NCBI GenBank assembly: GCA_963711215.1 | Contig: CAVQDH010000009.1 | Location: forward strand, 31,221-95,220 | DNA length: 64,000 nucleotides | Origin: WHUA01 sp963711215 | GTDB taxonomy: Bacteria; Pseudomonadota; Alphaproteobacteria; UBA8366 | Direction of reading: 5' to 3' | Shown: in pieces, positions 36,485 to 45,240 of the stretch | Position numbering within the stretch: the first letter of the stretch is position 1 | Layout: every line of letters starts with the position of its first letter | The notes under the pieces: model-generated | Told to the model about the DNA's origin: nothing | The model's database searches: none | Seen by the model: only the letters and a program-made list of their open reading frames with translations | Translations under genes and position numbers: made by a program

Positions 36485-36843
36485 AGTGGACTGAGCTCCC
36501 TGTTGTTGCCCGCCAAAAACCCTGACGGACAGGACGGATTTAACGCCCGGCTTTTCTTCTTCTCAGCGCACGACACCGCCATTTTCCGGGCGGTTTCGGT
36601 ATTTGTTGGTGAAATCATACATGCTGAGGACCCATGAACAAGGCACAATTGCCGGGTCGGCCAGGCGTAGCGCCCGGCCAAGCCAGCAATGCGGCGTCGA
36701 TCGGCGTTGCCCCGCGAACGTCGCGGGGCGACGCCGGGACGAGGCGGGAGCGCGCGACGGCGGCCATGCCCGGCCCCGCTCTCAGGGGGTCGGCAGCGTC
36801 GCTAGAGCTTGAATTTCGTTCAAGGCTCCGGCAGGCTTCGAGG
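36485..36843. other. Intergenic region with a 15-bp hairpin between binding-protein and LysR genes
   Basis: No convincing gene lies here; an in-frame upstream extension of LysR (from 36634) has no regulator-like residues. CGGCGTTGCCCCGCG at 36702-36716 pairs with CGCGGGGCGACGCCG at 36722-36736 (one G:U pair) around an AACGT loop. It lies in the LysR leader and has no T-run, so its role is unclear. A LysR-type operator follows at 36808. Confidence 0.6.
36808..36824. promoter_or_regulatory. LysR-type operator upstream of lysR (T-N11-A palindrome)
   Basis: CTTGAATTTCGTTCAAG is a perfect inverted repeat with 6-bp arms and contains the T-N11-A core TGAATTTCGTTCA. It ends 19 bases before the LysR start. 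Nearly the same sequence occurs at 37771 in front of the next gene, which makes a shared regulator binding site likely. Confidence 0.75.
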
Positions 36844-37770
36844 ATGGCTAATCCCAAGATGACGCTGCCGCCCTTCGCTGCCCTCCGCGCCTTTCATGCG
36901 GCGGCGACGCATGACCGGTTCCGCGATGCGGCGGACAGCCTCGGCCTGACGGAATCGGCGATAAGCCACCAGGTCCGGCGGCTCGAGGAATTCCTGCACA
37001 CCGCCTTGATCGACCGGTCCGGCAAACGTCCCATATTGACCGACGCCGGCCGCCGGTATCTGGAGCAGATCGACCCGGCGATGCGGCAAATACAGGCGGC
37101 GACCGAGGCCCTGCTGCCGTCCAGCGGGCGCAGCACGGTGCGGCTGACCTTGCCGCCGTCGCTTGCCGCCACCTGGCTTATCCCGAGGCTCGGCGCCTTC
37201 GAGCGGGAGAACCCGGAGATCGACCTCCAGCTCATCGCGACAACGCGCGTCATCGACTTGAAGCGGGAGCAGATCGACCTGGCGGTACGCTACGGGAAAG
37301 GGGCCTGGGCCGACATCGATGCCGCGTTTTTGCTCGAGGAATGGGCGATGCCGGTTTGCGCGCCGGGCTATCTCGACCCGCCACCGCGAGCGTTGTCGCC
37401 CGATGCGCTTCGCCACGTACGGTTCATCGTCAACGGAAACTTTCCCGACGAGTGGGAAGAGTGGGCGCGCGCGCGGGGTATGCGGCCGCCGGCGCGCAAC
37501 GATCTGATCGTGCTGGATGCGATGGAGCAGGCGCTGGCCGTTGCCGAGTCCGGACACGGCCTGGCCATGGGCCGCCGGCCCGTCGTGGACGACTGGCTGG
37601 CGCGCGGCCGGCTGATGGCGCCCTTCGGCGACGCCGACCCGACCGGCGCCGCCTATTACCTGTGCCGCCCGGCCGGCGCGATGCCGACCGCCGCGGGCCG
37701 GCGGCTGGAGCGCTGGCTGATGAATAAAGCCGCCGAATGGCGCGGCGCGGATGCCCCGAAAGCCCAATAA
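36844..37770 (+). CDS. LysR-family transcriptional regulator, GcvA-like
   Basis: A 308-residue regulator. The winged helix-turn-helix is LPPFAALRAFHAAATHDRFR then AADSLGLTESAISHQVRRLE. This 'LPPxxALRAFxAAA...HxRF' N-terminus is that of the GcvA/AmpR branch. The effector domain follows (LPPSLAATWLIPRLGAF). The start MANPKMT at 36844 is chosen because residues encoded upstream are unlike the family. Matching palindromes before this gene and before the CmcJ-like gene, in the same direction, suggest autoregulation and control of that neighbour. Confidence 0.9.
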   Translation: MANPKMTLPPFAALRAFHAAATHDRFRDAADSLGLTESAISHQVRRLEEFLHTALIDRSGKRPILTDAGRRYLEQIDPAMRQIQAATEALLPSSGRSTVRLTLPPSLAATWLIPRLGAFERENPEIDLQLIATTRVIDLKREQIDLAVRYGKGAWADIDAAFLLEEWAMPVCAPGYLDPPPRALSPDALRHVRFIVNGNFPDEWEEWARARGMRPPARNDLIVLDAMEQALAVAESGHGLAMGRRPVVDDWLARGRLMAPFGDADPTGAAYYLCRPAGAMPTAAGRRLERWLMNKAAEWRGADAPKAQ

Positions 37771-37787
37771 CTTGAATTTAATTCATG
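37771..37787. promoter_or_regulatory. LysR-type operator upstream of the CmcJ-like gene
   Basis: CTTGAATTTAATTCATG begins immediately after the LysR stop and about 125 bases before the CmcJ-like start. Its core TGAATTTAATTCA is a perfect T-N11-A palindrome and differs at only three of 17 positions from the site at 36808-36824. Confidence 0.75.
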
Positions 37788-37911
37788 TTGGCGTGAAGCG
37801 AACTAATTGGATTTCCGCGCCGTCCGGACCCATTCTCTGGTTAACGCCGACGGGGTCCGCGGCCATCGCGCCGTCCGGGCCGGGCAAGGAGTCAAAGCAA
37901 GGACGAAAAAC

Positions 37912-38781
37912 ATGAGTGAAATGACATCCGCCGTTTCGCCGCGGGCCAAGGCGCCGCAGCCTGTCGCAGGACTGAGAGCGCCGATGAATTTCATCCGGCC
38001 GCAGGACACCAAGCCCGTGTTCCACAGCTCGGCCCTGACGGGGGGCGAGCCGAAGATCTTCTTCGACGTGGACTCCCACATGGTCACGATCGAGGATATG
38101 CGCGACATCGCGGACACGCTGTCGATCGACCGGGAAGGTTTCAAGCTGTTGCGCCATCCGACCGCCGTCGACGACCTATACGACGACGAGGCCGTGAAAC
38201 AGGTCTATTACCCGGAGATCGAGGCGCTGCTGCGCCGCGAGTTCGGCGCCAGCAGGGTCGCGGTCTTCGACGCGACGCGCCGCTCCGACGGTGGGCCCGG
38301 CGCGCTCAACCCCGATGGGCCGCGCGGGCCGGCGACGCGGGTGCATGTCGACTACACGGTCAAGAGCGGCCCGCAGCGCGCGAAGGATTTTCTCGGCGAA
38401 GCGGAAGCGGCGCGCCTCGCCGCCGCCGGCGCGCGGATCGTCCAGGTCAATGTCTGGCGCCCGATCCGCGGCCCGGTGGAGCGTTCGCCTTTGGCGCTCG
38501 CCGATGCCTCCAGCGTGAAGCCCGAGGAGCTGATCGCGACCGATCAGATCTTCCCGGACCGCGTCGGGGAAATCTACAACGTGGCGTACGCGCCGGAGCA
38601 GCGCTGGTACTATGCGCCCCGCATGACGCGGGACGAGGTGATCCTGATCAAGGGATGGGACAGCGTCGACGACGGCCGGGCGCGGTTCACGCCGCACGGC
38701 GCCTTCGCTTTGCCCGATACGCGGGAAGATGCGCCGGCGCGCGAAAGCATCGAGGTCAGGACGCTCGTCGTCATCGAGTAA
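37912..38781 (+). CDS. CmcJ/NvfI-family oxidoreductase
   Basis: A 289-residue protein of the CmcJ/NvfI family, which includes proteins of cephamycin methoxylation and fungal oxygenation pathways and has a 2-oxoglutarate-oxygenase-like core. Seen here are RVHVDYTVKSGPQRAKDFLG with a possible HxD metal pair, VNVWRPIRGPVERSPLALAD, and WYYAPRMTRDEVILIKGWDS, which are family hallmarks. AAGGA precedes the ATG at 37912. The adjoining LysR gene and shared operator suggest induction by its substrate, which is unknown. A bidirectional hairpin separates it from the RND pump. Confidence 0.85.
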   Translation: MSEMTSAVSPRAKAPQPVAGLRAPMNFIRPQDTKPVFHSSALTGGEPKIFFDVDSHMVTIEDMRDIADTLSIDREGFKLLRHPTAVDDLYDDEAVKQVYYPEIEALLRREFGASRVAVFDATRRSDGGPGALNPDGPRGPATRVHVDYTVKSGPQRAKDFLGEAEAARLAAAGARIVQVNVWRPIRGPVERSPLALADASSVKPEELIATDQIFPDRVGEIYNVAYAPEQRWYYAPRMTRDEVILIKGWDSVDDGRARFTPHGAFALPDTREDAPARESIEVRTLVVIE

Positions 38782-38789
38782 GCGAGAAA

Positions 38790-38816
38790 GCGGCGCCGCC
38801 AGCCGGGCGGCGCCGC
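38790..38816. terminator. Bidirectional hairpin between CmcJ-like gene and RND permease
   Basis: GCGGCGCCGCC and GGCGGCGCCGC form a perfect 11-bp stem with a 5-base loop between two convergent stop codons. Read on the minus strand the stem is followed by TTTCT, so it best serves the RND transcript. Confidence 0.75.
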
Positions 38817-38822
38817 AAAGCG

Positions 38823-41800
38823 TCAGGCCGACGCTTCGTCCTGCGCCGCGTCATCCACCGCGCGGCCCTTGAGCCTCAGCTCCAGTTTCCGTGCCAGGAC
38901 ATAAAAGACCGGCGTCAGAACCAGGCCGAAGAAGGTGACGCCGACCATCCCCCAGAAGACCGCCACGCCGATCGCCTGACGCATCTCGGCGCCCGCGCCG
39001 TGCGACAGGACGAGCGGCACGACGCCCATGATGAAGGCGAAGGACGTCATCAGGATCGGCCTGAGTCGGATGCGGCTTGCGGCGATCGTCGCCTCGACGA
39101 TGCTCCGGCCCCGCCGCTCCAGCTCGCGCGCGAACTCGACGATCAGGATGGCGTTCTTCGAGGCGAGGCCCGCCAGCACGAACAGGCTCACCTGGGTGAA
39201 GATATTGTTGTCGCCGCCGAAGTAATAGACCCCGAAGATCGCCGACAGGATGCTCATCGGCACGATCAGGATCACTGCGAGCGGCAGGGCGAGGCTCTCG
39301 TACTGCGCGGCGAGCACCAGGAAGACCAGCAGGATACAAAGCGGGAAAATGTAGACCGCCGTATTGCCGGCGAGGATCTGCTGATAGGTCAGCTCGGTCC
39401 ATTCGAACGACATGCCCTGCGGCAGCGTCTCATGGAGGATCCGGGTGATCGCGTCCTGCGCCTGGCCGCTCGAATAGCCCGGCGCCGGATTGCCGGTCAG
39501 ATCTGCCGACCGGAAGCCGTTGAACCGCATCGCGGTCTCGGGTCCGAAGCTTTCGTGCACCGAGAGCACCGCCCCCAGCGGCACCATCCGCCCGTCGCTG
39601 GTCCGGGTTTTCAGGTTGAGGATGTCCTCGGGCTTCGACCTGAGCGCCGTGTCGGCCTGGGCGATGACCTGGTAGGTCCTGCCGAACTGGTTGAAGTCGT
39701 TGACATAGAGCGACCCGAGATAGATCTGCATGGTGTTGAACACCTCGCTGATCGGGATGCCGAGCTGATTGGCCTTGGTTCGGTCGACCGTCACCCTGAG
39801 CTGCGGTGCGTCGATGTTGTAGCTGGTGAAAACACCGGACAGCTCGGGCGCGGCGCGCGCCTTGGCCAGCACCTTTTGCATCGCCTCGTTCAGGGCCTTG
39901 GTTCCGTAGTCCGCCCGGTCCTCGACCTGCAGCTTGAACCCGCCGACGGTTCCGAGGCCGCGGACCGGCGGCGCCGGAAAGATGGCGATGAAGGCGTCGT
40001 CGACCGCGGCGAATTTCTGCTGCAGCCGGTGTGCGATCGCGAAGCCGGAGAGCGACGGGTCCTTGCGCTTCTCGAACGCGTCCAGGGTCACGAAGACGAT
40101 GCCGGCGCTCGAGCTGTTGACGAAGCCGTTGATCGACAGCCCCGGGAAGGCGACTGCGCCGGCGACGCCTTTCTCGGCGAGCGCGATCTTCGACATCCGC
40201 CGGATGACGTCTTCCGTACGCTCCAGCGTCGCGCCCTGCGGAAGCTGGGCGAAACCGACGAGATACTGCTTGTCCTGGGCCGGCACGAAACCGGACGGAA
40301 CGAGCTGAAAGCCGAGATAGGTGAGACCCAGCAGGCCGGCATAGAGCGCCACGATGATGCCCTTACGGCCGAGGAAGCCGCCGACGCCGCGCTCATAGAG
40401 CGAGGTCGCCCGTCCGAAGCCGCGGTTGAAGCCCCGGAAGAACCATCCGAACAGGAAATCGATCGCTCTGGTCAGCAGATCCTTCTTAGCGCCATGCGGC
40501 TTCAGCAGGATCGCGGACAGGGCCGGACTCAGCGTCAGCGAGTTGACGGTCGAAATGATCGTCGCGATGGCGATCGTCAGCGCGAACTGCTTGTAGAACA
40601 TGCCCGTCAGCCCGCTGATGAAAGCGATCGGCACGAACACGCCAGTGATGACCAGCGAGGTGGCGATGATCGGTCCGGTCACCTCCTTCATCGCGGCGAC
40701 GGTCGCATCGTGCGGGTTCAGGCCCTCCCGGATATTGCGCTCGACGTTCTCGACCACGACGATCGCGTCGTCGACGACGATGCCGATCGCGAGAATCAGG
40801 CCGAACAGCGACAGGACGTTGATGGAGAAGCCGAGAAACAGCATGAGTGCAAAGGTGCCGACGATCGACACCGGAACCGACAGCAGCGGAATAATCGACG
40901 CCCGCCAGGTCTGCAGAAAAACGATGACGACCAGGACAACGAGCGCGATCGCCTCGAGCAGCGTATGGACGACGGATTTGATCGAATCCGAGACGAAGAC
41001 GGTCGGATCGTAGACGATGCTGTATTCGACGCCCTCGGGGAAGCTGCGGCTGAGCTCCGCCATCGTCTTGCGCACGTCGCTGGAAATCTGCAGCGCATTC
41101 GCGCCCGGCGAGGCGAAGATCGGGATGGCGACCGCGGGCTTGTTGTCGAGCAGCGAGCGGAGCGCGAATTGCTGGGCGTCGAGCTCGATGCGGGCGACGT
41201 CGCCGAGGCGTGTGATCGTGCCGTTCGCGTCGCGCTTGATGACGATCTGCGCGAATTGGTCGGGCGAGGTGAGCCGGCCCTGCACGTTGATCGGCCGCTG
41301 CAGCACGACGTCCTTGTCGTAAGGGGGGCCGCCGATCGTGCCGCCGGCGACCTGTAAATTCTGCGCGCGAATGGCCGCCACGACGTCACCCGCCGTCATC
41401 TGGCGCTCGGCCACCTTCTCGGGATTCAGCCAGACGCGCATGGCGTAGTCGCCGGAGCCGAACAGCCGGACCTGTCCCACGCCCGGCAGCCGCGCCAGCC
41501 GGTCCTTGACGTTGAGCACGGCGTAGTTGCGCAGATAGAGCATGTCGTAACGCTCACTCGGCGAGCGCAAATGCACGACCATCGTCAGGTCGGGCGAGCT
41601 CTTCACCACGGTCACGCCGAGCTGGCGGACCACGTCGGGGAGCCGCGGCAGCGCCTGCGATACGCGGTTCTGTATCTTCTGCTGCGCCAAATCCGGGTCG
41701 GTGCCGATTGCGAAGGTGACGGTGATCGTAAGGATACCGTCCGTCGTCGCGAGCGAGTTCATGTAGAGCATGCCCTCGACGCCGTTGATCTGCTCTTCGA

Positions 41801-41999
41801 GCGGCGTCGCCACGGTCTCCGCGATCTCGGTCGGATTGCCGCCGGGGAATTGGGCGGTGACGACGATCGAGGGCGGGGAGACCTCCGGGTACTCCCCGAT
41901 CGGGAGCTGGAACATCGCGATCAGGCCGGCCAAAAAAATCAGCGTGGAAACCACGCCGGCAAAGATCGGCCGGTCGATGAAAAAACGTGAGAACGTCAT
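38823..41999 (-). CDS. RND multidrug efflux permease, HAE1 (AcrB) family
   Basis: A 1058-residue proton-driven inner-membrane pump. It begins MTFSRFFIDRPIFAGVVSTL, carries the GxxxDD proton-relay pair in AIGIVVDDAIVVVENVERN, the RND repeat QFPGGNPTEIAETVATPLEE, and FVLAGLASKNAILIVEFARE in the second half. Length and order are those of AcrB/MexB. The adaptor gene lies 60 bases upstream and a TetR regulator precedes it. No outer-membrane TolC-type gene follows, so a shared one must be used. Expected substrates are hydrophobic antimicrobials or aromatic compounds. Confidence 0.96.
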   Translation of the reverse strand: MTFSRFFIDRPIFAGVVSTLIFLAGLIAMFQLPIGEYPEVSPPSIVVTAQFPGGNPTEIAETVATPLEEQINGVEGMLYMNSLATTDGILTITVTFAIGTDPDLAQQKIQNRVSQALPRLPDVVRQLGVTVVKSSPDLTMVVHLRSPSERYDMLYLRNYAVLNVKDRLARLPGVGQVRLFGSGDYAMRVWLNPEKVAERQMTAGDVVAAIRAQNLQVAGGTIGGPPYDKDVVLQRPINVQGRLTSPDQFAQIVIKRDANGTITRLGDVARIELDAQQFALRSLLDNKPAVAIPIFASPGANALQISSDVRKTMAELSRSFPEGVEYSIVYDPTVFVSDSIKSVVHTLLEAIALVVLVVIVFLQTWRASIIPLLSVPVSIVGTFALMLFLGFSINVLSLFGLILAIGIVVDDAIVVVENVERNIREGLNPHDATVAAMKEVTGPIIATSLVITGVFVPIAFISGLTGMFYKQFALTIAIATIISTVNSLTLSPALSAILLKPHGAKKDLLTRAIDFLFGWFFRGFNRGFGRATSLYERGVGGFLGRKGIIVALYAGLLGLTYLGFQLVPSGFVPAQDKQYLVGFAQLPQGATLERTEDVIRRMSKIALAEKGVAGAVAFPGLSINGFVNSSSAGIVFVTLDAFEKRKDPSLSGFAIAHRLQQKFAAVDDAFIAIFPAPPVRGLGTVGGFKLQVEDRADYGTKALNEAMQKVLAKARAAPELSGVFTSYNIDAPQLRVTVDRTKANQLGIPISEVFNTMQIYLGSLYVNDFNQFGRTYQVIAQADTALRSKPEDILNLKTRTSDGRMVPLGAVLSVHESFGPETAMRFNGFRSADLTGNPAPGYSSGQAQDAITRILHETLPQGMSFEWTELTYQQILAGNTAVYIFPLCILLVFLVLAAQYESLALPLAVILIVPMSILSAIFGVYYFGGDNNIFTQVSLFVLAGLASKNAILIVEFARELERRGRSIVEATIAASRIRLRPILMTSFAFIMGVVPLVLSHGAGAEMRQAIGVAVFWGMVGVTFFGLVLTPVFYVLARKLELRLKGRAVDDAAQDEASA

Positions 42000-42059
42000 T
42001 GTTCGACTGCTTGGAAAATTGGGTTGGGAACGGCGCCGGAGGGCGGACGCGCGCGACCG

Positions 42060-43259
42060 CTATTGGTCGGCCGCGACGCGTGCCTGTCCGCCGCTGGACG
42101 CCTGCGACACCTGCCGGGGCGCGACGATGGCGTTCGGGCGCACCAGCATGAGCCCGCTGACAATCACCTGATCGCCCGCCTTGAGGCCCTTGTCGATGAT
42201 GCGCTCGCCGCCGATGGTCGCGCCCAGCGCCACCTCGCGGTAAGCGGCCTTCTTGTCCGGCCGGACGACGTAGACATATTTACGGTCCTGGTCGGTCAGG
42301 ATGGCGCGCTCGGTCAGAAGCACGGCGTCCTGCTTCGTCGCCGAGCCCATCTTGACGCGGGCGAACATGCCCGGCAGGAGGCGGCCGTCGGCGTTGGCGA
42401 AATAGGCGCGCGCGCGGATCGTGCCGGTCTTCGGATCGATCTTGTTGTCGAAGGAGTGGATGCGGCCTTCGACCGGATCACCGCCCTCCGATCCCGGGAA
42501 CAGCCGGACGGGGATGGTGCGCTCCGACTTGGTGTCGCGTGCGACCGAGCGCACGTAGCGGAGGTAGGTGTTCTCATCGACCTCGAAGTCGGCATAGATG
42601 CCGTCCTTGGAAACGATCGACGTCAGCAGCGGCGCGTTCGCGCCGGCCTGCACGATATTGCCGACCGTCACTTCGACGCGACTCACCCGGCCGGCGATCG
42701 GCGCCTTCACATAGGCATGATCCAGGTCGATCTCCGCCTGGACGACCCGCGCGGCCGCGGTCTCGACCGCGCTCTTCGCGCTGGCGAAGTCGTTCGCCCG
42801 CTGGTCGACCACGCTCTCGGCGATCGCATGGGTGCGGATCAGCTTGCGGGCGCGCATCAGCTCGCGCTCGGTGAAGGTCCGGCGCTCCTGGGCCGCGGTC
42901 AGGTCCGCCCGCGCCTGCGTCACGGCCGCCTCGAAGGTTTGCGGCTCGATGACGAACAGCACGTCACCCTTGGCGACCGTCTGGCCATCTTGGAAGTGAA
43001 CCTCGACGATCCGTCCGCTGACTTGCGGCCGCAGCTCGACTTGGTCCACGGCGTCGAGGCGGGCCGGGAAGCTGCGCCAGATACGCACCGGGCGCTTTTC
43101 GACCATGACCGTCTCGACGGGCACGGCGGCCGGCGCCTTGGCGGCCGTCTGACCGGAGGCCGTCGCCATCAGGCCCTGCCGGGTGTAGAGGGCGGCGCCG
43201 ATGCCGACGGCGATCACGGCCGCGCCGATAACAATTTTGGAAGTCGTGATCCGGGACAT
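42060..43259 (-). CDS. RND efflux periplasmic adaptor (MFP) subunit
   Basis: A 399-residue membrane-fusion protein with an N-terminal anchor (IVIGAAVIAVGIGAALYT). It has the lipoyl half-motif VELRPQVSGRIVEVHFQDGQ, an alpha-hairpin (RADLTAAQERRTFTERELMR), and the second lipoyl half AYVKAPIAGRVSRVEVTVGN. It bridges the AcrB-like permease to an outer-membrane channel. Start ATG 43259; a longer frame to 43325 would cover the operator. The TetR box at 43329-43342 lies 70 bases upstream. Confidence 0.94.
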   Translation of the reverse strand: MSRITTSKIVIGAAVIAVGIGAALYTRQGLMATASGQTAAKAPAAVPVETVMVEKRPVRIWRSFPARLDAVDQVELRPQVSGRIVEVHFQDGQTVAKGDVLFVIEPQTFEAAVTQARADLTAAQERRTFTERELMRARKLIRTHAIAESVVDQRANDFASAKSAVETAAARVVQAEIDLDHAYVKAPIAGRVSRVEVTVGNIVQAGANAPLLTSIVSKDGIYADFEVDENTYLRYVRSVARDTKSERTIPVRLFPGSEGGDPVEGRIHSFDNKIDPKTGTIRARAYFANADGRLLPGMFARVKMGSATKQDAVLLTERAILTDQDRKYVYVVRPDKKAAYREVALGATIGGERIIDKGLKAGDQVIVSGLMLVRPNAIVAPRQVSQASSGGQARVAADQ

Positions 43260-43328
43260 AGAGGGAACCTTTTGCTGAAGATACGTGCACGAAGACGTAC
43301 CGATCAGTTTGCTGCACCGCAGCATAAG

Positions 43329-43342
43329 ATACCGAACGGTAT
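43329..43342. promoter_or_regulatory. TetR-type operator upstream of the RND adaptor
   Basis: ATACCGAACGGTAT is a near-perfect palindrome (6-bp arms around AA) in the gap between the TetR gene and the adaptor start. It resembles operators of RND-linked TetR repressors. A related sequence (11 of 14 identical) lies before the TetR gene itself at 44140-44153. Confidence 0.75.
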
Positions 43343-43427
43343 GGCGTCAAGGGGTAGTTTTTTGACGGGTGGGTCGTTCACGGAAGTTTGAAAGGAATGC
43401 CGCCGACGATCGCTCGGACGGCAGGCC

Positions 43428-44109
43428 CTAGCCGGCGACGGCGGCGGCCAGCATTTTGGCCGGTTTCCGCCGGAATTCCGGCTTCAGGTCGAGCAGGCGG
43501 TAGAAGCCTTCACGCAGATCCGGCTCGATGGTGGCGGCGCAGTTCATGACGCGCCCATAGATAAGCAGGCCTTGCATGTATTGAAAGAGCAGCCGGCTGA
43601 GCTGGAGCGGGTCCGGATCGCCCTTGAGCACTCCGTCCGCCTTCAGGCCGCGCACCAGCGCAATATAATACCGCATGCCGTTTTCGGCCATTTCCATGCT
43701 TGCCTGGCGCACTTTCTCCTCGGCGACGCCGACCTGGCCGCCGCAGGTGAAGAACGGGCAGCCGGCAACCTCCCGCGTCTTGTGCCCTTCGGCGGCCGCA
43801 TCCGGGCACAGCTGCGCGCCCTGCTGCCGATCGATGACGAACTGGATGAGATTCTCCAAGATTTTCCAATGGAGTAAAGGACGGCGAATAGATCGCGTCC
43901 AGCTCTTTCTTGAACGCCTCCCAATAATGCTTGGAGGCGGCGTAATAGAGGTCGGCCTTGCTTTCGAAGTGATGGTAGAAGGCGCCCTTGGTAACGCCGG
44001 CCCGTGCGCAGATCTCGTTCACGCCCACATTGTCGTAATTGCTCTGCCAGACCAATTGAATGGCGGTATCGAGAAGCCGTTCCTTGGTCTTGGCCGGGTC
44101 GCGGATCAC
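43428..44109 (-). CDS. TetR/AcrR-family repressor of the RND pump (one frameshift)
   Basis: The N-terminal DNA-binding domain is clear (TKERLLDTAIQLVWQSNYDN, then ICARAGVTKGAFYHHFESKA). The ligand domain (EKVRQASMEMAENGMRYYIA to KPAKMLAAAVAG) is in another frame. One extra base near 43867, between SFTPL and KILENLIQFV, explains it and gives ~226 residues. The start is GTG at 44109 with AAAGGAGG upstream; the overlapping ATG is immediately followed by a stop. Gene order and the palindromes at 43329 and 44140 support repression of the pump and of itself. Confidence 0.87.
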
Positions 44110-44139
44110 ATGGTTCCTCCTTTGATACCACTTATATAC

Positions 44140-44153
44140 ATACTGGTCGGTTT
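44140..44153. promoter_or_regulatory. Second TetR-type operator, upstream of tetR
   Basis: On the minus strand this reads AAACCGACCAGTAT, matching 11 of 14 positions of the palindrome at 43329-43342. It lies about 30 bases upstream of the TetR GTG and overlaps an AT-rich -10-like stretch (TATATAAG), as expected for autorepression. Confidence 0.5.
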
Positions 44154-44177
44154 CTAATCAAGCCCGACCAATAAGCC

Positions 44178-45053
44178 CTATCGCGCCGGCACGACCCGTT
44201 CGAGGAAGGCGATCACGGCGCCGGCGAAATTGTCGTTGCGGTCGCCGGCCACCATGTGGGCGGCATTTTCGACGCGGACATATTCCGCATGCGGGCATTG
44301 CTCGAGGAAGCTCTGCGCGCCCTCCTCGCTCAGCACGTTCGACAGCCCGCCGCGCACGAGCAGCGTCGGCAGCGTCAAATTTTCCGCGCACGCGCTGAGA
44401 CGCGTTCGACGGCCGTCATCCTCGCGCCACGCACGCCGGCGCGCCGGGTCCCAGTGCCAGTGATACTTGCCGTCCTTGCCCAGCCGGATGTTCTTGGCCA
44501 GCCCATCGAGCGTGCGCGGGCGCTGGCGATGCGGCTGGTAGTTGGCGATGGCCTCGGCCACTTCCTCCAGGCTGTCGAAACCTTCCGGTTTCTGGTTCAT
44601 GAAGGCCTGGATCTCGCGCCGGCCCTGCGCCTCGATCTTGGGCGCCATGTCGACCAGCACGAGCGCGCGCGCCGCCACCTTGGCCTCGCCCACGGCGACA
44701 AGGCTGGTGGCGCCGCCCATCGAGGCGCCGACCAGGATCGGGTGCGTGTCGCCGAGCGCTTCGATGACGCAGCAGAGATCCGCGACCATATGGTCGAGGC
44801 TGTAGTCGCCTTCCGGCGCCCAGTCGGAATCCCCATGGCCGCGCGCATCGAAGGCGACGACGTGATAGCCCTCGTTGCCGAGCGTCTCGCCCGCGCCTTT
44901 CCAGGCGTGGCGCGTCTGTCCGCCGCCATGCTGCAGGACGACCAGCGGTCCTTTGGGGTCGCCCCAGGTGTCGCCTGCGATCGAGATGCCGCCGGCTCCG
45001 GTCCACTTGTGCATGGGAACCGGTGTTCCCGGCAGCCGCTCTCCTGCGCTCAT
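44178..45053 (-). CDS. Alpha/beta hydrolase
   Basis: A 291-residue serine hydrolase. The oxyanion segment LVVLQHGGGQTRHAWKGAG, the cap-side VVAFDARGHGDSDWAPEGDY, the nucleophile elbow GASMGGATS and the catalytic His in VENAAHMVAGDRND are all present. The order and spacing match haloalkane dehalogenase/lactonase/esterase-type enzymes. The start at 45053 (MSAGERLPG) is preferred. It is divergent from a lactonase-like propeller gene; the two might act in the same catabolic route, but no substrate can be named. Confidence 0.92.
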   Translation of the reverse strand: MSAGERLPGTPVPMHKWTGAGGISIAGDTWGDPKGPLVVLQHGGGQTRHAWKGAGETLGNEGYHVVAFDARGHGDSDWAPEGDYSLDHMVADLCCVIEALGDTHPILVGASMGGATSLVAVGEAKVAARALVLVDMAPKIEAQGRREIQAFMNQKPEGFDSLEEVAEAIANYQPHRQRPRTLDGLAKNIRLGKDGKYHWHWDPARRRAWREDDGRRTRLSACAENLTLPTLLVRGGLSNVLSEEGAQSFLEQCPHAEYVRVENAAHMVAGDRNDNFAGAVIAFLERVVPAR

Positions 45054-45240
45054 GTGACGTCTTCTCCTTTTCCGACAGGCGGCCCCCAGGCTTGGGATGC
45101 CGAACCGAATGCATCGACAGTTTACTGCGAACCCAGCCCAGGATGCCAATCGCGGCCGGCCGCCGCCAGGGCCGCCGATTTGCCTGGAACCGGAGCGGCT
45201 GCTTAGATGGCGGCCTGTCCGCGAATTCGGGAGGTCCTCC

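Noticed and set aside
36634..36843. N-terminal extension of the LysR gene or a separate small gene
   Set aside because: The extension has no regulator-like residues, covers a strong hairpin and the operator, and the DNA-binding domain begins normally at 36844.
38655..41357. 900-codon open frame on the plus strand
   Set aside because: It lies antisense to the clear AcrB-like permease, is rich in Arg, Asp and His, and has no family features; it is a by-product of high GC codon usage.
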